Assembly: GCA_902806595.1 (NCBI GenBank)
Contig: CADCXC010000005.1
Location: forward strand, 2,604,001 to 2,668,000
From: Pyrenopolyporus hunteri
Taxonomy: Eukaryota; Ascomycota; Sordariomycetes; Xylariales; Hypoxylaceae
DNA length: 64,000 nt
Direction of reading: 5' to 3'
Of this stretch, positions 1-12,935 are shown one piece after another. Below the pieces are notes generated by a model. It searched no databases. It saw only the letters and a list, made by a program, of their open reading frames with translations, and had not been told where the DNA came from. Numbering within the stretch: position 1 is the stretch's first letter; each line of letters begins with the position of its first letter. The position numbers and the translations under genes are program-made.

Positions 1-1211
1 CGCTGATACCGCTCTGACTAGTGGTACTCATTGCGGACGGGGATGAGCCATCAATTGCATTCTCGCCCGGATTGCTGAACGACATTTGATGCTCGAATCC
101 CGTCAGCCAATCGAAGTTGTCGTCTATATGCTGACTGGGAGTAGATATGTCCGTCATTCCATTACCAAATGGAGACATTGGGTCCAACGACATCGAGTGT
201 GGGGACTCATTGTAATGAAGAGCATTCGGGTTAATCGTGGAACCGGGCTGTCCACTGAACAGCATGCTCTCCAAGTCGAAATCCGGTGGAAAGGCCAAGG
301 GGGGTGCGGTGCGTAGCCCAGCGTTGAAGTCTATGTTGATGCTATGCGTCTCTAACTTGGGGAGCCCGTGGTTCATGCCCCTATGGCCCATCACCGACGA
401 CATGCCGGCAAAGCCGTGATCAACGTTGTGTAGAGGTAATCCAACGAGACTTTGATGGCGGCTATGGTTTGGGGGCATGTGGTGCTGACTTCTCGCCACC
501 TGTGCATTCGCGGCAGCGATCATGTGCATATGGTTTCCGTCTACGTGGCTGATTGTATTTGCGCGAGGTCTCATCGAGGCATTTCCAGCCGTGGAGGTAT
601 TGGTACCAGCAACGCTATTCTTTCGAGCCCGGCTCTGAGCAGTCGCAGTACTGCTGGTGCTCTCACGGCGGTTCCTTGGTCGCGACGAGGGTGTCGTTGT
701 CTGGTGGAGCTTCTGCTGGTGTCGCAGGAGCAGATCCCGCCGAGCGAAGCATCGCGTACATTCGGGACATTCGAACGGCTTCTCTTTGGTATGGGAACGC
801 TCGTGACGTTTCAGGTGTTCCAATCGCGCAAATGAGCGCTGGCAAGTAGCACAGACGTGAGGACGAGGCTTGTCGGTCTTAGGCGGAGGAAAAGGCGTGG
901 GAACAGTAGCGGCGGTGGTGTTCACCGTAATCGACGAGGCTTTTACAATGGCGCGAAGGTCAGCCAAACGAACGAGTCAGTTGGTTACATATGTAGTTCG
1001 AGTGTAGAGCACGGGTAGCTGGCTTAGTAGAACAGATCGATCTCGGCGTTGCTGGCGGCCGCCGAAGCTAGATAGCAGTATGGGGAAGGGGGGAATGGAG
1101 GGGCAACGGAGAAGCTTTTTTGGGGGTGGGAGGGAGGAGAGAGCCCATACCGGAGTCATCATTGCCAGCATTGTTCCCTGAGGCTACAGCGGGAGGCGAC
1201 GGATTGGACAT
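1..1211 (-). CDS. C2H2 zinc-finger transcription factor, ADR1-like fingers (5' part, runs off left edge)
   Basis: Two adjacent C2H2 fingers are readable on the minus strand: C50-x2-C53-x12-H66-x3-H70 and C78-x2-C81-x12-H94-x4-H99, joined by a TKEKPF linker. The pair resembles the DNA-binding module of yeast Adr1 and its filamentous-fungal relatives, so a nuclear DNA-binding regulator is expected. The fingers are followed by at least 230 residues rich in Ser, Pro, Asn, His and Met without a recognised fold, as usual for activator regions. Proposed structure: exon 1 at 1211-1151 (start ATG at 1211), intron 1150-940 (GTATGG donor, CTGAC branch-like site, AAAG acceptor), exon 2 from 939 to beyond position 1. 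The intron is inferred because an in-frame TGA lies just upstream of the finger exon and removal restores the frame exactly. The C-terminus, and any fungal_trans domain, is outside the window. Confidence 0.8.
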
Positions 1212-2704
1212 GACTGAGGGAGAAGCGGAGGAGGAGGAAAATCCAACCGTCGACTACCGTGAGCACTTGGTGACCTTGTTTGAATTGAAAGCAAGCAAGC
1301 AAGCAGTCGCAATATTCCGTGGGTAGAATCGACGGCGGGCGGGAATCGAGGATAGGGTGTAAGTGGGAGGAAAGTCGAGCGGGCGATTGAGCGTCGATTG
1401 AGAGTCGATTGAGTGTGGTTTGTGTGGTGGGGAGGTTTTTGGAGTGGGAGCGAGACGCCTGGGAAAAGGAATTAGACAGGTGGATTGGCTAATACTGGGG
1501 AGGTTAGGCGCACAGTAGTGGGTAGGTTAGTGGGTAGGGTCAGGTCGGGTGGTCGGGTACCTCAGGTCTATGGAGGGGCAGCCTGGGCAAAAGTGTCGAG
1601 GTCGAGGAAGCTTTGACTTCGGGGGGGGGAACGAACATTAGAAGCTACCTACCAGGAGAGCTTGGGCCTTCTTATGGATTATTGCATATGTAATTCCCCA
1701 ATTCCCACCAACGTTTCTATCTTGGGTATGGTGCGTGATACCTTACTTGTATACTTGCGGCGTATGTACAGTTTTCGCCGTCGTAGGTACTGTGCAGGTC
1801 TTCGGCGCCTCGCTACGATGTCTAGAGTACCGTATCCGTGAAATGAAAGGAATAGCATCAACACTTATTAGGCGAACGTCAAGGTCAGCCGACGGATAGG
1901 AAATAAAGGGACCACGGACGAGCAGAGAATTTCTTGAGTACCAAGGTAAGTTGAGGAACCGAAACTACGGCGAACTTATAAAAGAGAAAATAAATAATTA
2001 ATAAGTGCAAAAGACAAAAGAAAATGAAGCCAATTCCATCGCTCAAAAATACATGTAGGGTCACTTCGGGACGGCTTGGTTGGATTTAGTTACCTCGCAC
2101 CTGCTACGATACAATGCTCCGTAATCCCTACCAAAAGGCAGAACGCCGGACCGTTTGCCACAGTGTTATTTCATTGCACCAAAGATCGCATAGAACGGTT
2201 TTTCATACATGTACCTGCCACCTACGTGTATGTATGTATGTACCTACCTCTTCCGAGGCGTCTACGACCTTAAGTGGGAAGTAGGCATATAATTGTTGGC
2301 AGCGGTAGGCTGTGAAATCAACTTACAGGTCACTTGATACATGTATGGATAAAATTGCAGGTAGTACCACTAGGCTGAGTACCTATACATCCTGTTTAGG
2401 CGACTGAGCATGGGCTGATCTTGCGCAAGGGCGGGACCTTAGTTTCAGGGCATCTCGCCCACTGACAAGGGGTTAGTATGCAGGGATACGCCGGACTGGG
2501 CAAGACGTAATTGGCGGGAGGCGATAGAAACGCCGGAGCCAAGTCCACAACGGGGAGTGGGTTCTGGTCACAAGATGCAAATCTAGTAAATAATGTAGGT
2601 ACCTATACCACCTACCTATACTTAGATTCAAGGTACCCTTAAAGCCGATAGAAGACTCGCGTACTGTACAGTACGAATACTGTGTTGGCGTACATATGGA
2701 AATC

Positions 2705-2728
2705 TTTTTTTTTTTTTTTTTTTTTTTT
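2705..2728. repeat. Poly-T tract (24 nt)
   Basis: An uninterrupted run of T occupies these positions, followed downstream by further T/C-rich runs to about 2880. It could be a simple slippage tract or the tail of an old retroposed sequence; no adjacent element is recognisable. Confidence 0.9.
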
Positions 2729-4310
2729 CAATTCGATTCTGAGAGGGAAGTTGGGTTGCGTTCATGCCCGTTCGTCCCATTTTACCAATGTCTTTGCCAA
2801 TGTTCAGTTCTCTGTTTATTTCCTTTATTTTTTTTTCCCTTTCTTCAGATTGTTTTTCTCTTCTTCTTTCTTCCCGCCTCCTTTAATGGTAAAGTACCTG
2901 ACCTACGTAGCTATTTCCTAGCCGCCTCATATTACTTGCATTATCAATCCGGGCTACATGTATACTACGCGTATTATATATATTGACAGCATTTACAACG
3001 CACTGTCACGAAACCACCTACCTAACCTAGGTACCTAATGTAAATACGGTGCGCCTCTAATTTCCCCCATACATACGTCTATCTTCTCCTCTATCTACTT
3101 TCATTCCTGGTGCCGCCAGCCTCTTAAGCCCTATCTTAAGCCCTACCAATGGGACGATCTTCAGAGAACTACATATGTACTCGGTAGGCTTGCCACGGAG
3201 CGAACTCGGCGAAATGGGGCCTAGCAAACCCATCTGAATCGGCTCTGGTTTGAAATCAATCCTTCCTGAGGCTCCCTCCAACAACTTTTCGCGTGGAGGA
3301 CCCTTGAAGCGGGCTTGAGAGGAACCGAGGGGCGAACCCGTATACATACGTACATACATTCACATTATACATACGCTTCATGTACATCTTACGATGGGTC
3401 TTCGTGGCTTCGAAGCAACGGACGAATCTAACGTTCGATGGGTTCACTTCGGCTTGTTAGCGGCATGCAGGCACATCATCATCTCTCGTCTTTCGACCAG
3501 CACTATGCGCCCTTCGTCCAATGGTATTACCTACATATTCCTGGACGAATCCAGTATGTATCTGCACTTTAGGGTAGGTAAGAAGTATGTTCCATGTGCT
3601 GTCACCAGCGACAGCAGCGGCGGATGAGTCGATCGAAGAATTTGCGATCCCGGCGGTCTTGCGTCGAGCATAAGAATGCAACCTGCTTTCGCGGGTGGGC
3701 TTTGATTGGCCTATACGGAGCTTTTGTCCTGCGCGACTTCGTAGTATAATTCGCGATGCTTGTATGTATCCGGCCAAACACTGCCCAAGCAGACAGATAT
3801 ATAATCAGTAATGTTGCATACTTGTGCCATAGAAGCTTCACACCACACACATTACGTAGCACACGCCATCGTTATACCTCATACGTTCGCTGCAGGGGTT
3901 TCGCGCAGGCCAATGGCCCTCTCCGGATATATAAAACGTCGTGTTAACAACGGTATCTTAGGATCCATGCGGACAACTCCCATAGGCCTCAGGATATGCT
4001 TGAGCCTCACTAAAGTTTTTTACACGACAACGAGACTAGGAGAGAAAATGGCATATGCATATCACACTACCACTTATCTCTCTCTCCCCTTCTTCTCTTC
4101 TCTTTATTTTTGTCTTTCTCTCTTTCTCTCGATGAAGAGGTTTGCTTCTCGAACCAGGGGTCCCCCCCTTTTTTTTATGCGGTGGACTAAGAACGGCAAG
4201 CCAAGCGAAGAAACGCACGCTACTGTATCTCTCTGGGCTAGCAGATTCGCATGTATGTGAAAGCTGGGAAGTACACAAGTACCTACCTACCTATGCAGTC
4301 CGTATCTACA

Positions 4311-4336
4311 CGTACCTAGGTACCTAGGTACCTATG
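4311..4336. repeat. TACCTAGG palindromic repeat
   Basis: Tandem copies of an 8-bp unit reading TACCTAGG form a self-complementary block. Shorter relatives (TACCTACC, GGTAGGTA, AGGTACCT) recur throughout the window, for example near 4285, 8810, 9020, 10890, 16430, 31200 and 46745. The motif looks like a dispersed simple-sequence family of this genome rather than a gene-specific site. Confidence 0.7.
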
Positions 4337-5782
4337 TAACTCTACTACGGGTCGGAACAGCGCGCTGTAGCCGCCGAAGATCGCAGCCCACATGCGTACA
4401 TGTATTGTAGGTAGATATAATTCCGTACTTATTTACGTACAGGTAACCCGTAATATTTACATGTAGGGTATGGATGTAAGGTTATAATATTACAGGGAGT
4501 AATTACGTCAGGTGTATTGGACGTTTATACATGCATATACCTAATGCAGGCATCGCGAACGAGCGTAAACCCATTTCTGTTATCTACCTACCTTACATAC
4601 TCGAGAAAGAAAAAGATGCATTCGCAATACGGTGCCTGAGTATCGAACACATGATGGGTATTACATACGCGCAGACGTCCCAAACTTCGCCCGCGGTCGC
4701 ATTACATGCGTAGGTACCTATAGTTATAAGTTATATAGGTAGGTAGCTACCTTGGCGTATATAAATTCCGTGTTAAGCTATCCGTCAACTACCCGTAGCA
4801 ACCTAGTTTTGACTTAGGATCGTTATTATATCTTCTAAGCTTTCCTACATGTGATGGCTGCTAGATATCACTCGCGTGCTTGACAAGATGACAGTATAGA
4901 AGCTTTGCGGACGACGGTACGTTCCCCCCTGTCCTCTCCAGGTGATAAGAAAAAGAAAAGGAAAAAAACGTGGCATGACACACGAAACACATGTATGTAT
5001 CGGGTATCTGCCTCGTCAAGTATTCCCACATAAGGTCACGTCGCGCCTCGTCGTATCCATTGACATTGGCAATTCAATCAATAGGTAGGTGCTCGAGTTC
5101 ACGACTCCAACCCAACGATTTACGTTATCTTCCACCGCGTAGGTCAGACCAGCAATAGATTTTCCATGAGCGACGAAGGCCGATATGCAATTGGAACCGA
5201 ATAAAAGACGTAGGATTGGCCGGTTTCCTAATCCAATAGATTCATAAGGACCCCAGACCCATACGACATATACGCGAGTAGAGGCCCGATCATTTTTCCC
5301 GGGGTTCTATTGACGTTGTCTCGTGGTTCTTCATAGTACCTAGTTCCTAAGAATAGGTAATTATGGTACCCAAAAAGCATATCCCTTGTGTCAAGTATAA
5401 CACATCATCGACACAAATATCGCAAACTAAATATTTCTAAGTTCTCTTACGCAAGCCATCGCCATACCCAATAAGAAACCAGAACATCCCCTTTTCGAGC
5501 TACCTAGTTTCGGCTAGCCGAGCAACTCAACCAGTTAAAGGCAGCGACTCGTTAAAGAAAACGCTTGGGATACCGACGGCTTAAAGGTAAGCCGCATGCC
5601 ACGCTTGCTTGATGTCTTAGTTCAATGTTCACCCATTAGCCAAGGCGTGGAACTGAGCCAAGATTCAAACAAAGCAGGGGTACGAGGCAGATTGACAGTA
5701 CCTACATGTACCTACATACCACATAAATACCTACCCACACACGAATTTACACGCATCCCTTTACACATGTGTAGGATGTCCT

Positions 5783-6987
5783 TTACTCATTAGACCACTG
5801 ACCCGAATCATCGAGGATAAAGAATTGTCTTCCCTCTAACCTCAAGCCAAGAGGTTTCAACTTGTCCTTTAACTCCGTTAGTTCTTGGTTTAACACATCA
5901 ACGCCCCTTTTCCAATCGAGACTTCGCTTGGTCGTAATTAGACTCGTTTTCGACTGGTGAACGAACCAACTCAACTATAATATCGTAGAAGAAGTCAATT
6001 GAAGTGACCTTGCTTGACATCCAGTCCCCCCGGCTCCGCTCGAATAATAATTTAAACGTAAACTAAAATCAGTCGACTACCACTCTTCAATTGCTTTAAT
6101 AGCATCATCCGTCACGCTCTTCAGACCCGCGACCGTGTCAGATCCCTGCTTAGCAGAGACCTAATACTACCGACCGAAATTCGAGTAAACCGAATCTCAG
6201 AAGTAGTTGTTACTTCATGTTACTATCTACCTGAGCGCCACCTCACACCGTAAGAATTCAGGATCACCTTAGAGCAGCTGAGACGGCTTTTTTCTTATCT
6301 CCGTCGATCATTTCTGATTGTCAGTCGGACATTCATCGTCTCGCCGCTTGGAAGTAAGAACCGCACCAGGTAGGTAGTACTTAAAATAGTCACTTCATAA
6401 ATATCAGTTACCTTCTGTCAAGCTCGTTACATACTGCTAAATCCAACAACGAGAAAACGCGCTGGCATTACTACTATACCAATACCGACTCAATTTAAGA
6501 CCACGCCCACTAGGTGATGATCTCCAAGGTAATAAGTGCTTCCATATTGCCAATTTCGAGTACAGCCGAGGGACAGGCGAGCAAGCTCACTACTCACGAG
6601 AAACCCTGCGGTTATTCTTGCAGTCGCTTCGGAGCGGGTATATATCGTTAATATTAAAGACTACCCACTATAACAACAGGGCTCCCAATCGGCATGCGCC
6701 CATCTTTGCGCATATCCGACGAGGTCGTCTCCCGGTGCTTCGGCATCTGGGGCGAGACGCAGAGGTGCCCTCCTCCACGACCCCAAATTTCTCCAAAAAA
6801 ACAAAAAGAACCCATTTTAGGGTCAGATCGGCGACTCGGACAAGACCCTTTAACAGATAGAGCAGTCTAGCCCACCGAAACGCTAATAAAGGCCGTTCTA
6901 CCGCATAGCACCTTGATCTAGGTTTTTGCTGCCGTTTCGAGGGATCTCCGATAGCCCGTTTTCCTGCTGCTTAGCAAGGTTCGGCAT
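5783..6987 (-). pseudogene. Decayed or intron-rich unknown coding remnant
   Basis: Several minus-strand stretches here read like protein rather than noise. One near 6987 starts MPNLAKQQENGLSEIP. Another near 6720 contains GDDLVGYAQRWAHADW. A third at about 6160-6080 contains SDTVAGLKSVTDDAIKAIEE. The last ends at 5783 with LKPLGLRLEGRQFFILDDSG. Between about 5990 and 5780 the frame is continuous only if one extra G in a GGGG run near 5905 is discounted, so a single-base frameshift is seen. The pieces could be exons of one gene, but I could not find a consistent splice model, and I do not recognise the family. A decayed gene, a mis-assembled base in a real gene, or chance open frames are all possible. 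Confidence 0.3.
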
Positions 6988-9900
6988 CGTCGAAGCCGCT
7001 TTACATCCAGAATATCACCAGCGAGAAGTATAGAGAGTCAGCTGGGTTTGCTGTCAGGGGCTTAAACATTGTATTGTACAGGGCGAAGGGTTATCATCCG
7101 CGGACTAATTTGAGTTATGTCATTCAACATTGAAGCTAAAGCCAATGAGACACACCAACAAGCACCCCGAAGCTCTCGATTCAAACTTGCCACTACCCCG
7201 GAAAGGTTGACGCGATCCCAAAGTCAAACTTAGGGCTCTTAGTTGGTACGGCGTCTACCTACCGCGTAACTTTATTACCAGACCTACGCTGTCTTACTAG
7301 TAATTACGTATGATTTATATATACCTAAATATTTAAGATCACTTCTTGGGGATGCAGCACAACTTCTCGTGGACTATGCGTCCTAATAACATGCGCAAGC
7401 GGCTATTCTAAGCGCTCTACATAAACGCAATAGGGTAGCAATCTTCACCTTACGCTTGGAGGAAGCACAGCGTTCATCAAAACCCCTATATGATAATGGT
7501 CTAGAGCATTGTGTTCGGTTAGTAATTCTTACCATGGCAGATAATAAGCCCCTTCATACCGATGAACTTATCCTTGTCTTCCCCAGACTTTTTTTTTTCT
7601 AACAAGCAGCATGGTACGCCGTGTCCGCAAGTTACAGGGAGTTACCTAGGGAGAGCGAAGGTGGGATACCTTTCTAAGATATGCCGATCCCTTTCAGGCC
7701 TAGCACACCATCCCGACCACCACTCCGACTCCATACATACTCGGGGATGGCTAGAAAGGGAAAAAGGTCGGTCCCCTTCAACTCCTTAGACAAATGGCGC
7801 CCATCTAACCAACCAATGGTTTATTAGTAAAATGCAAAGTGCCAAATTGACTCTAACTCAGCCTAGGTATATCATCATGGTATATCATGCTAACCATTGA
7901 GCTGTGGCTTCTCCCCGTCACATTCTCAACAAGGGTTCACCAAACCCATGACGTCGCGCCGTCATTTGTGCCTGGTAACTTCCGAGACAATACATACATG
8001 GACGATCCATCGGACTACACGTACCCATTAGTCACTGATTATTAAATTGTGCTGTCTCCATCGAGGTAGCTCGTTCAGCTAGGTATCTGGCGGATGGATG
8101 GAACAATTAATCCGAATTGTGTGCTTAGGTCTACTATCGACTTACCCAGGCCTACCGACCCAATTCTCCACCACAGTATAAAAAATATCAATCCTATTCG
8201 CGACGAAGTTTTCTAGACCGCTGAGCCCTCGGATAGGTAGTATATCGAGCCGTCCGTGTGGGATGCTCCGCCATCCCAATCGTACTCTCTGAACGATATG
8301 GTACCCAACGGCTTGCCGTGTCCAGAACCGACGGTCAACCGTCCGCGGGCTGGGCCTCATGCAGCCAACCTTGAGCCCACCTAGGAGACTAATAATAATC
8401 TCGGGTACGCCCAGTAAAAAGCTAGTTCGCTGCAAGTCATGGGGGTATTTTCCACCGATTTGCCGATCGCATCCTATAACAAGGCCCTATCCACATGCCG
8501 CGTACCATAAGTAGATAGGTATTGCATCAGGCAGTCCAGTCGTCATATCTCGATAGCACGATGGATGCGGGAGCAGAAAGGGTCGCATTGCGATGCTTCA
8601 TAATGCGTGGGAAGTAACATTCCACTCGATGATATTTCGTCATAGTCTACCAATTGGCGGCTACTACATTCACTACGTTCGTATAACCCGTGGTCAAATG
8701 CTCAAAGCAGAGTTGAGAGTTGACTCACACCAAACTCGCCGGTGGGTCTTTACCCAACTCCTTCGGTTCTGACCCAAGGCAGCCGAAGTTGCGTCGTTCT
8801 AAGCTACCCACCTACATAAGTAGGTAGCTAAGGGTATTATAGTCTTCCTTATCTTGAAGAACTAAAGTAGCCTGGGCCCAGTAGTAGGACACCAGATAAT
8901 TCGCACAGATAATGTACACACAGACTAGCCGCAGCTAAGCGCCTAATAGGAGACGAACATAGGTTTTATGTAGTGCAATGGCGGGATTCCATTCGCCACA
9001 CTCGCCGCACCTACATACTATTAGGTAGGTAGATAGGTATATAATATCTGCAAACTGCCTAGGTAGGTATGTATACTTACGTACATAGCTTTGTCACCAC
9101 ACTCATGCTTAAAAGCAAGGGCCCGTCTTATACCGAGACGCAGTGCAATCCTGTTCACCCGTCGTATTACCAACCCGACACCTACTAGTCGCTCACCCTC
9201 CACCCTCTTCGCTCGTAGACAACGTGGCATGCTCAAAAGGCACTAGAAATTTTGTACATTAGGAAGGCTACCTGACATATTCGATGAATCCCACTACTCT
9301 CGACTTCCCGTGATAATACAATGCCAAGCTATATATCTGCTTCAATCCATCGTGAATGTGTCAAAGAGAATCGAAACCAAAAGAAATTAGCAATCACCTC
9401 GCAATTCTTAAGCTAGTCAAAACAGGGCCTATTGATCGAAATACCAATTACGAAACACTAATTCTTACGAAGAAAATAGGTCGTTTCTCTTCTAACCTAA
9501 CGACCCTGATTTTTGATCGACAGCGCATAGATCCACTACTTTCTTCCCTCTCTGGTTACGTACACTATGTAAATCTAGGATCTCGGCCTCGCGACTATGC
9601 GTCCATGCCCACGCACCTAAGTCTCGACTAGCGTTTTTCCCCGACGATCGTCACCGCCGACAGGAGTCCGGTGGTTGGCTGTGTACGGTCAGGCCTATCC
9701 CACAACTGGATTGTGTAACAGTTGACAGCGTCCTAATCCCAATATAGTACTTCCGCTGCATGCCACCTTTTCCGTAAACGCAAGAAGCAGGCGGGCATGA
9801 ACCCCTATAACTGTTACAGGTAGCCAATGAAGCGGCTCCCTGAGCGACGCTAACAAGTATGCGCTCATAGGCCTGGCCAATGAGGAGAGCGTATCCCCGA

Positions 9901-11940
9901 CAAATGTATAAGTATCCTGCGTAGACAAGACTATTTCGTCGTTACCGAGAAAGCTAGGGTTATATTTTCTGCGGCTTTATGACGTTGCTTTAGGTTCGTC
10001 ATTTTCCTAACGTCGCATGTCTCAAAGATCGTAGGCCTCTTTTCTCCAACATTCGGATAACGACTACACTTATCGCCCGACCCGCTTCGGGAAGAATTGT
10101 TACGAGCGAGACACGGCCCACGCGTCGGCTTCGGATGACGGGCTTGACACTAGCGATGATGGCGCCCCGGCCTAGCAGATAACGGCGGCCAATAGGCTGT
10201 TAGGGTCAAAGCACCTGGTATCGACGCCGTTGACCCCTATCCTTCAGATGTGTCGTGTAATGGAAATATTCTAGAAGGCCACTCTACGCCCGCATAGCTA
10301 ACTCGGGGCGTCACACCGCCCTTACCAAGAGATTAGGGAGCTCTACGCTTCTGAAAATGCTTGCGTCTGAAAAGTTCCATAACCTGGAAACCGCGGTGTG
10401 CGTAATACTTTACATCAACGGACTTCAACTTCAGACCTAAGTTGCATGTCTTAGCCAGACAAGTTAGCACGTGATCACCTCACCGTCTCATCAAAGACAC
10501 GCTGGCGATCACAGCAACGCCGTACTCGGCGGTGCGTCCGCAGAAAAAGTACGAAGGCCTCTATTGTGATCTCTAACCGAGGAGTGGCTTAACCAGCTGA
10601 AACAACATAAACACCCTCGGCCAAAAAGCGCCAGCCTATAGGGTGAATCTCATATGCATGATATAGGGCTGCTTAGTGGCTGAAACACGCATACTCGTGC
10701 CCTCCGGGCCCGACCCTTTTGCGTCATGTCTCGGCTCTTGCGGAGCTAGTATGAGACCCTTTCGGTGGTGTAGGACTGCTTTTAGAGCCGCATTCACTTT
10801 TATTCAACATTAGTATCTCTTCTCATAAGACTAAGCACGTAGACAGATTTATCGCGGATGGCATAGGCACAGGGCTCCTGAGTTATGCACCTACCTAGCA
10901 GGGAGGTAGGTGCTCGCCTACATTTACACTTTCAGTCTCTACATTAGAGGTGTTGAGTGGCTTGGAATTTTTACCTTCATTGGCTGCTTTTAAAACACAC
11001 TTATATTGATCTACTTCCCGCATATGGGGAATATGAGACGTAATCTTTTACTATATGCTCCTCTACTAGGACTCGGCTAGTACTCCTCGCCAAAGAATAG
11101 GAACCCCACAGTTATGTTGCAGTTGTTAAGTACGCCTTTTCCTAGGGGGCGGTTGATATGCAGAGACTAGAATGCATCTTGAATCATCCTCGCCTTGGGA
11201 TTCCGGTGCACAGAGCCTCGAGTTCTCCTGGGAGTCGTGCAGCCCAGACGCTACACCGCAGCCAACATATCGCGCGGTTAACTCTACGGTGAGGGAAACG
11301 ATTCCGTTGTTGTGAGTTGCCTAACGGTTAAGGCCGAAGGCCTGGATATACATAGGGGACAGGAACAGAGGGCCCTGTGTATCATACGTCCACATCATAA
11401 CACATCCTTTTGGCTCGCATCTCACATGTTTAATTCATCGTATTACATCAGAAATAAAAAAATTGAAATGATACGAAGGCCAAAAATCACAGTGGGGAAT
11501 ATTCTAGGAAGCTCATATCATAGGAAGTTCAAGTAAGGGGCCAATGGTATATTGCTATGCCTTCCTAGAGACCCAAACTTCGTCCATTTCCAGCAACCAA
11601 GCAGTCCAAACGTTATCCATCGCCAACCTTCAAAACCTATTCACCCCCCAGTCAGGCCTAGGCTGCTATACGGGGGAGGGCACGTTGTTTTCCGATATCT
11701 CCGGGCGTAGACTTGTCGCCCTTTCCCTTCACATCGGACTAGACTGGATTGACATGTTGATATGCTGAGTCTAGCCCGGAAAATAAACATCGACAACCAC
11801 GGTGATCCAGTACAATCGTACCAGCCTGCAAGATGTTTTAGCGGATATTCTGTCACATAGATCTCGTATTGACATACCTCAGGAGGCCCTCCTATCCCGC
11901 TTACTAGCGAAAGGAACATCCAAGCGTGCTCAGGGCCGCA
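6988..11940. other. Gene-poor stretch
   Basis: No recognisable gene. Short frames exist (for example minus strand 8142-8435 and plus strand 9356-9631), but none shows a known motif. A plus-strand patch near 10090-10165 has coding-like composition, ending in an in-frame stop, and may be a relic of a mobile element. Composition is normal, so this is not part of a RIP block. Confidence 0.45.
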
Positions 11941-12935
11941 TCACACCATCGCGACGTGCTGTGCCCTGGTCTGGCAGCCGATGCGCCCGTCCTCGTTCTT
12001 GCGGATCTCCCACGGCTCCAACGAGGCGCTCTTCTTCCTCTGGCTGCGTCGTGGGGTTCCCGGCCTCAGCAACTTTCCTCCGCAGCAATCCCAGTAACAC
12101 TGGTGAATCCATATCTTGAATTCGTGCATCGTTACGCGCCCGCTATCTAGGAAGGAGCCCTGGAGTCCACCGCTACCCTCGACGCATTCGTCGTTCCAGG
12201 AGCGGAGTTTGCCTATAGATTTACTGGGTTAGTTGATTGTCACCTTAAGGGGTGCTTCGTGGTGTGGGACTACCTACCCGGATGGTACCGGCATGGGCCG
12301 TGGAGGCATGCCTTCCCGGCCTTCGCGCAGGAGCAGGGAGCCGATTGAGGCCGGAACTTCTCGAAGCAATCCTTACACGTCTTCGTGCCCTCCCTTAGGG
12401 AATTAGGCATTGCTTCTAGGATGGCGAGCTTGGCTACGCAGGCTACGAAGTCGGTCTGCGCTAGGTACAGCTGATGTTGGGCCATGACAATCAGCTCCCT
12501 CGTGACCAGCATCTGGTGGAGCGGAACCTGTGACTCCGGGGGTTGTAGCGCCTTCTGGATATATAGCATATGGTCGTATAGATCCATCCCGTCGAAGTCG
12601 GTGGCTGCATACTTATAACAATTTTCCGCGGCTCGAAGCATCATCGCCCCGTGCGTCGTACTTCCTGGCATAATCCGCCCATTGATGGAGATAGGTTGGT
12701 CCCAGCTGTGTTTGTTTCGTCCATGGCCGTTAACGATAGCCCCCTTGGTAGAATGAGGGTCGACGGAATCATTGGTCTCGGTGTCGTTTGTGGTGGTGGT
12801 GGTAGTGTTGGTGTGTTTATGTTGATCCGTAAGCCACCGCTCGATTAGGCGCTGCTTCCCCTCGCGTCGTCGGCGAGATTTGGCCATCGCCTTCGCCTCT
12901 TGTCTGAGCTTACTGACACGTGCGGGCTCCATCAT
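11941..12935 (-). CDS. CHORD-like Cys/His-rich protein with basic N-terminus (hypothetical)
   Basis: Two exons are proposed: 12935-12278 and 12212-11941, with a 65-nt intron 12277-12213 (GTAGGT donor, CTAAC branch site, CTATAG acceptor), giving 309 residues. The splice is supported because it joins CRYHPG at the end of exon 1 to a second exon holding WDCC and GC-x5-H. The order C-x2-HPG ... W-x-CC ... GC-x-H recalls the zinc ligands of CHORD domains. Visible ligands are C187, C190, C201, C203, C210, C215, H218, C262, C263, C299 and H305. Residues 1-35 are strongly basic (KSRRRREGK) and a Thr/Asn tract follows. Function is unknown; CHORD proteins elsewhere act as co-chaperones, but this architecture differs. 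If the intron is wrong, the protein stops at residue 221 just after the HPG. Confidence 0.65.

Larger units (their letters stand above)
1212..5782. other. Gene-poor stretch
   Basis: No open frame here carries a recognisable domain. The sequence is of ordinary GC content with many stops in all frames and numerous TACC/GGTA-type short palindromes. It probably includes the promoter and 5' UTR of the C2H2 gene at its left end. Multi-exon genes with short exons cannot be excluded by eye. Confidence 0.5.
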
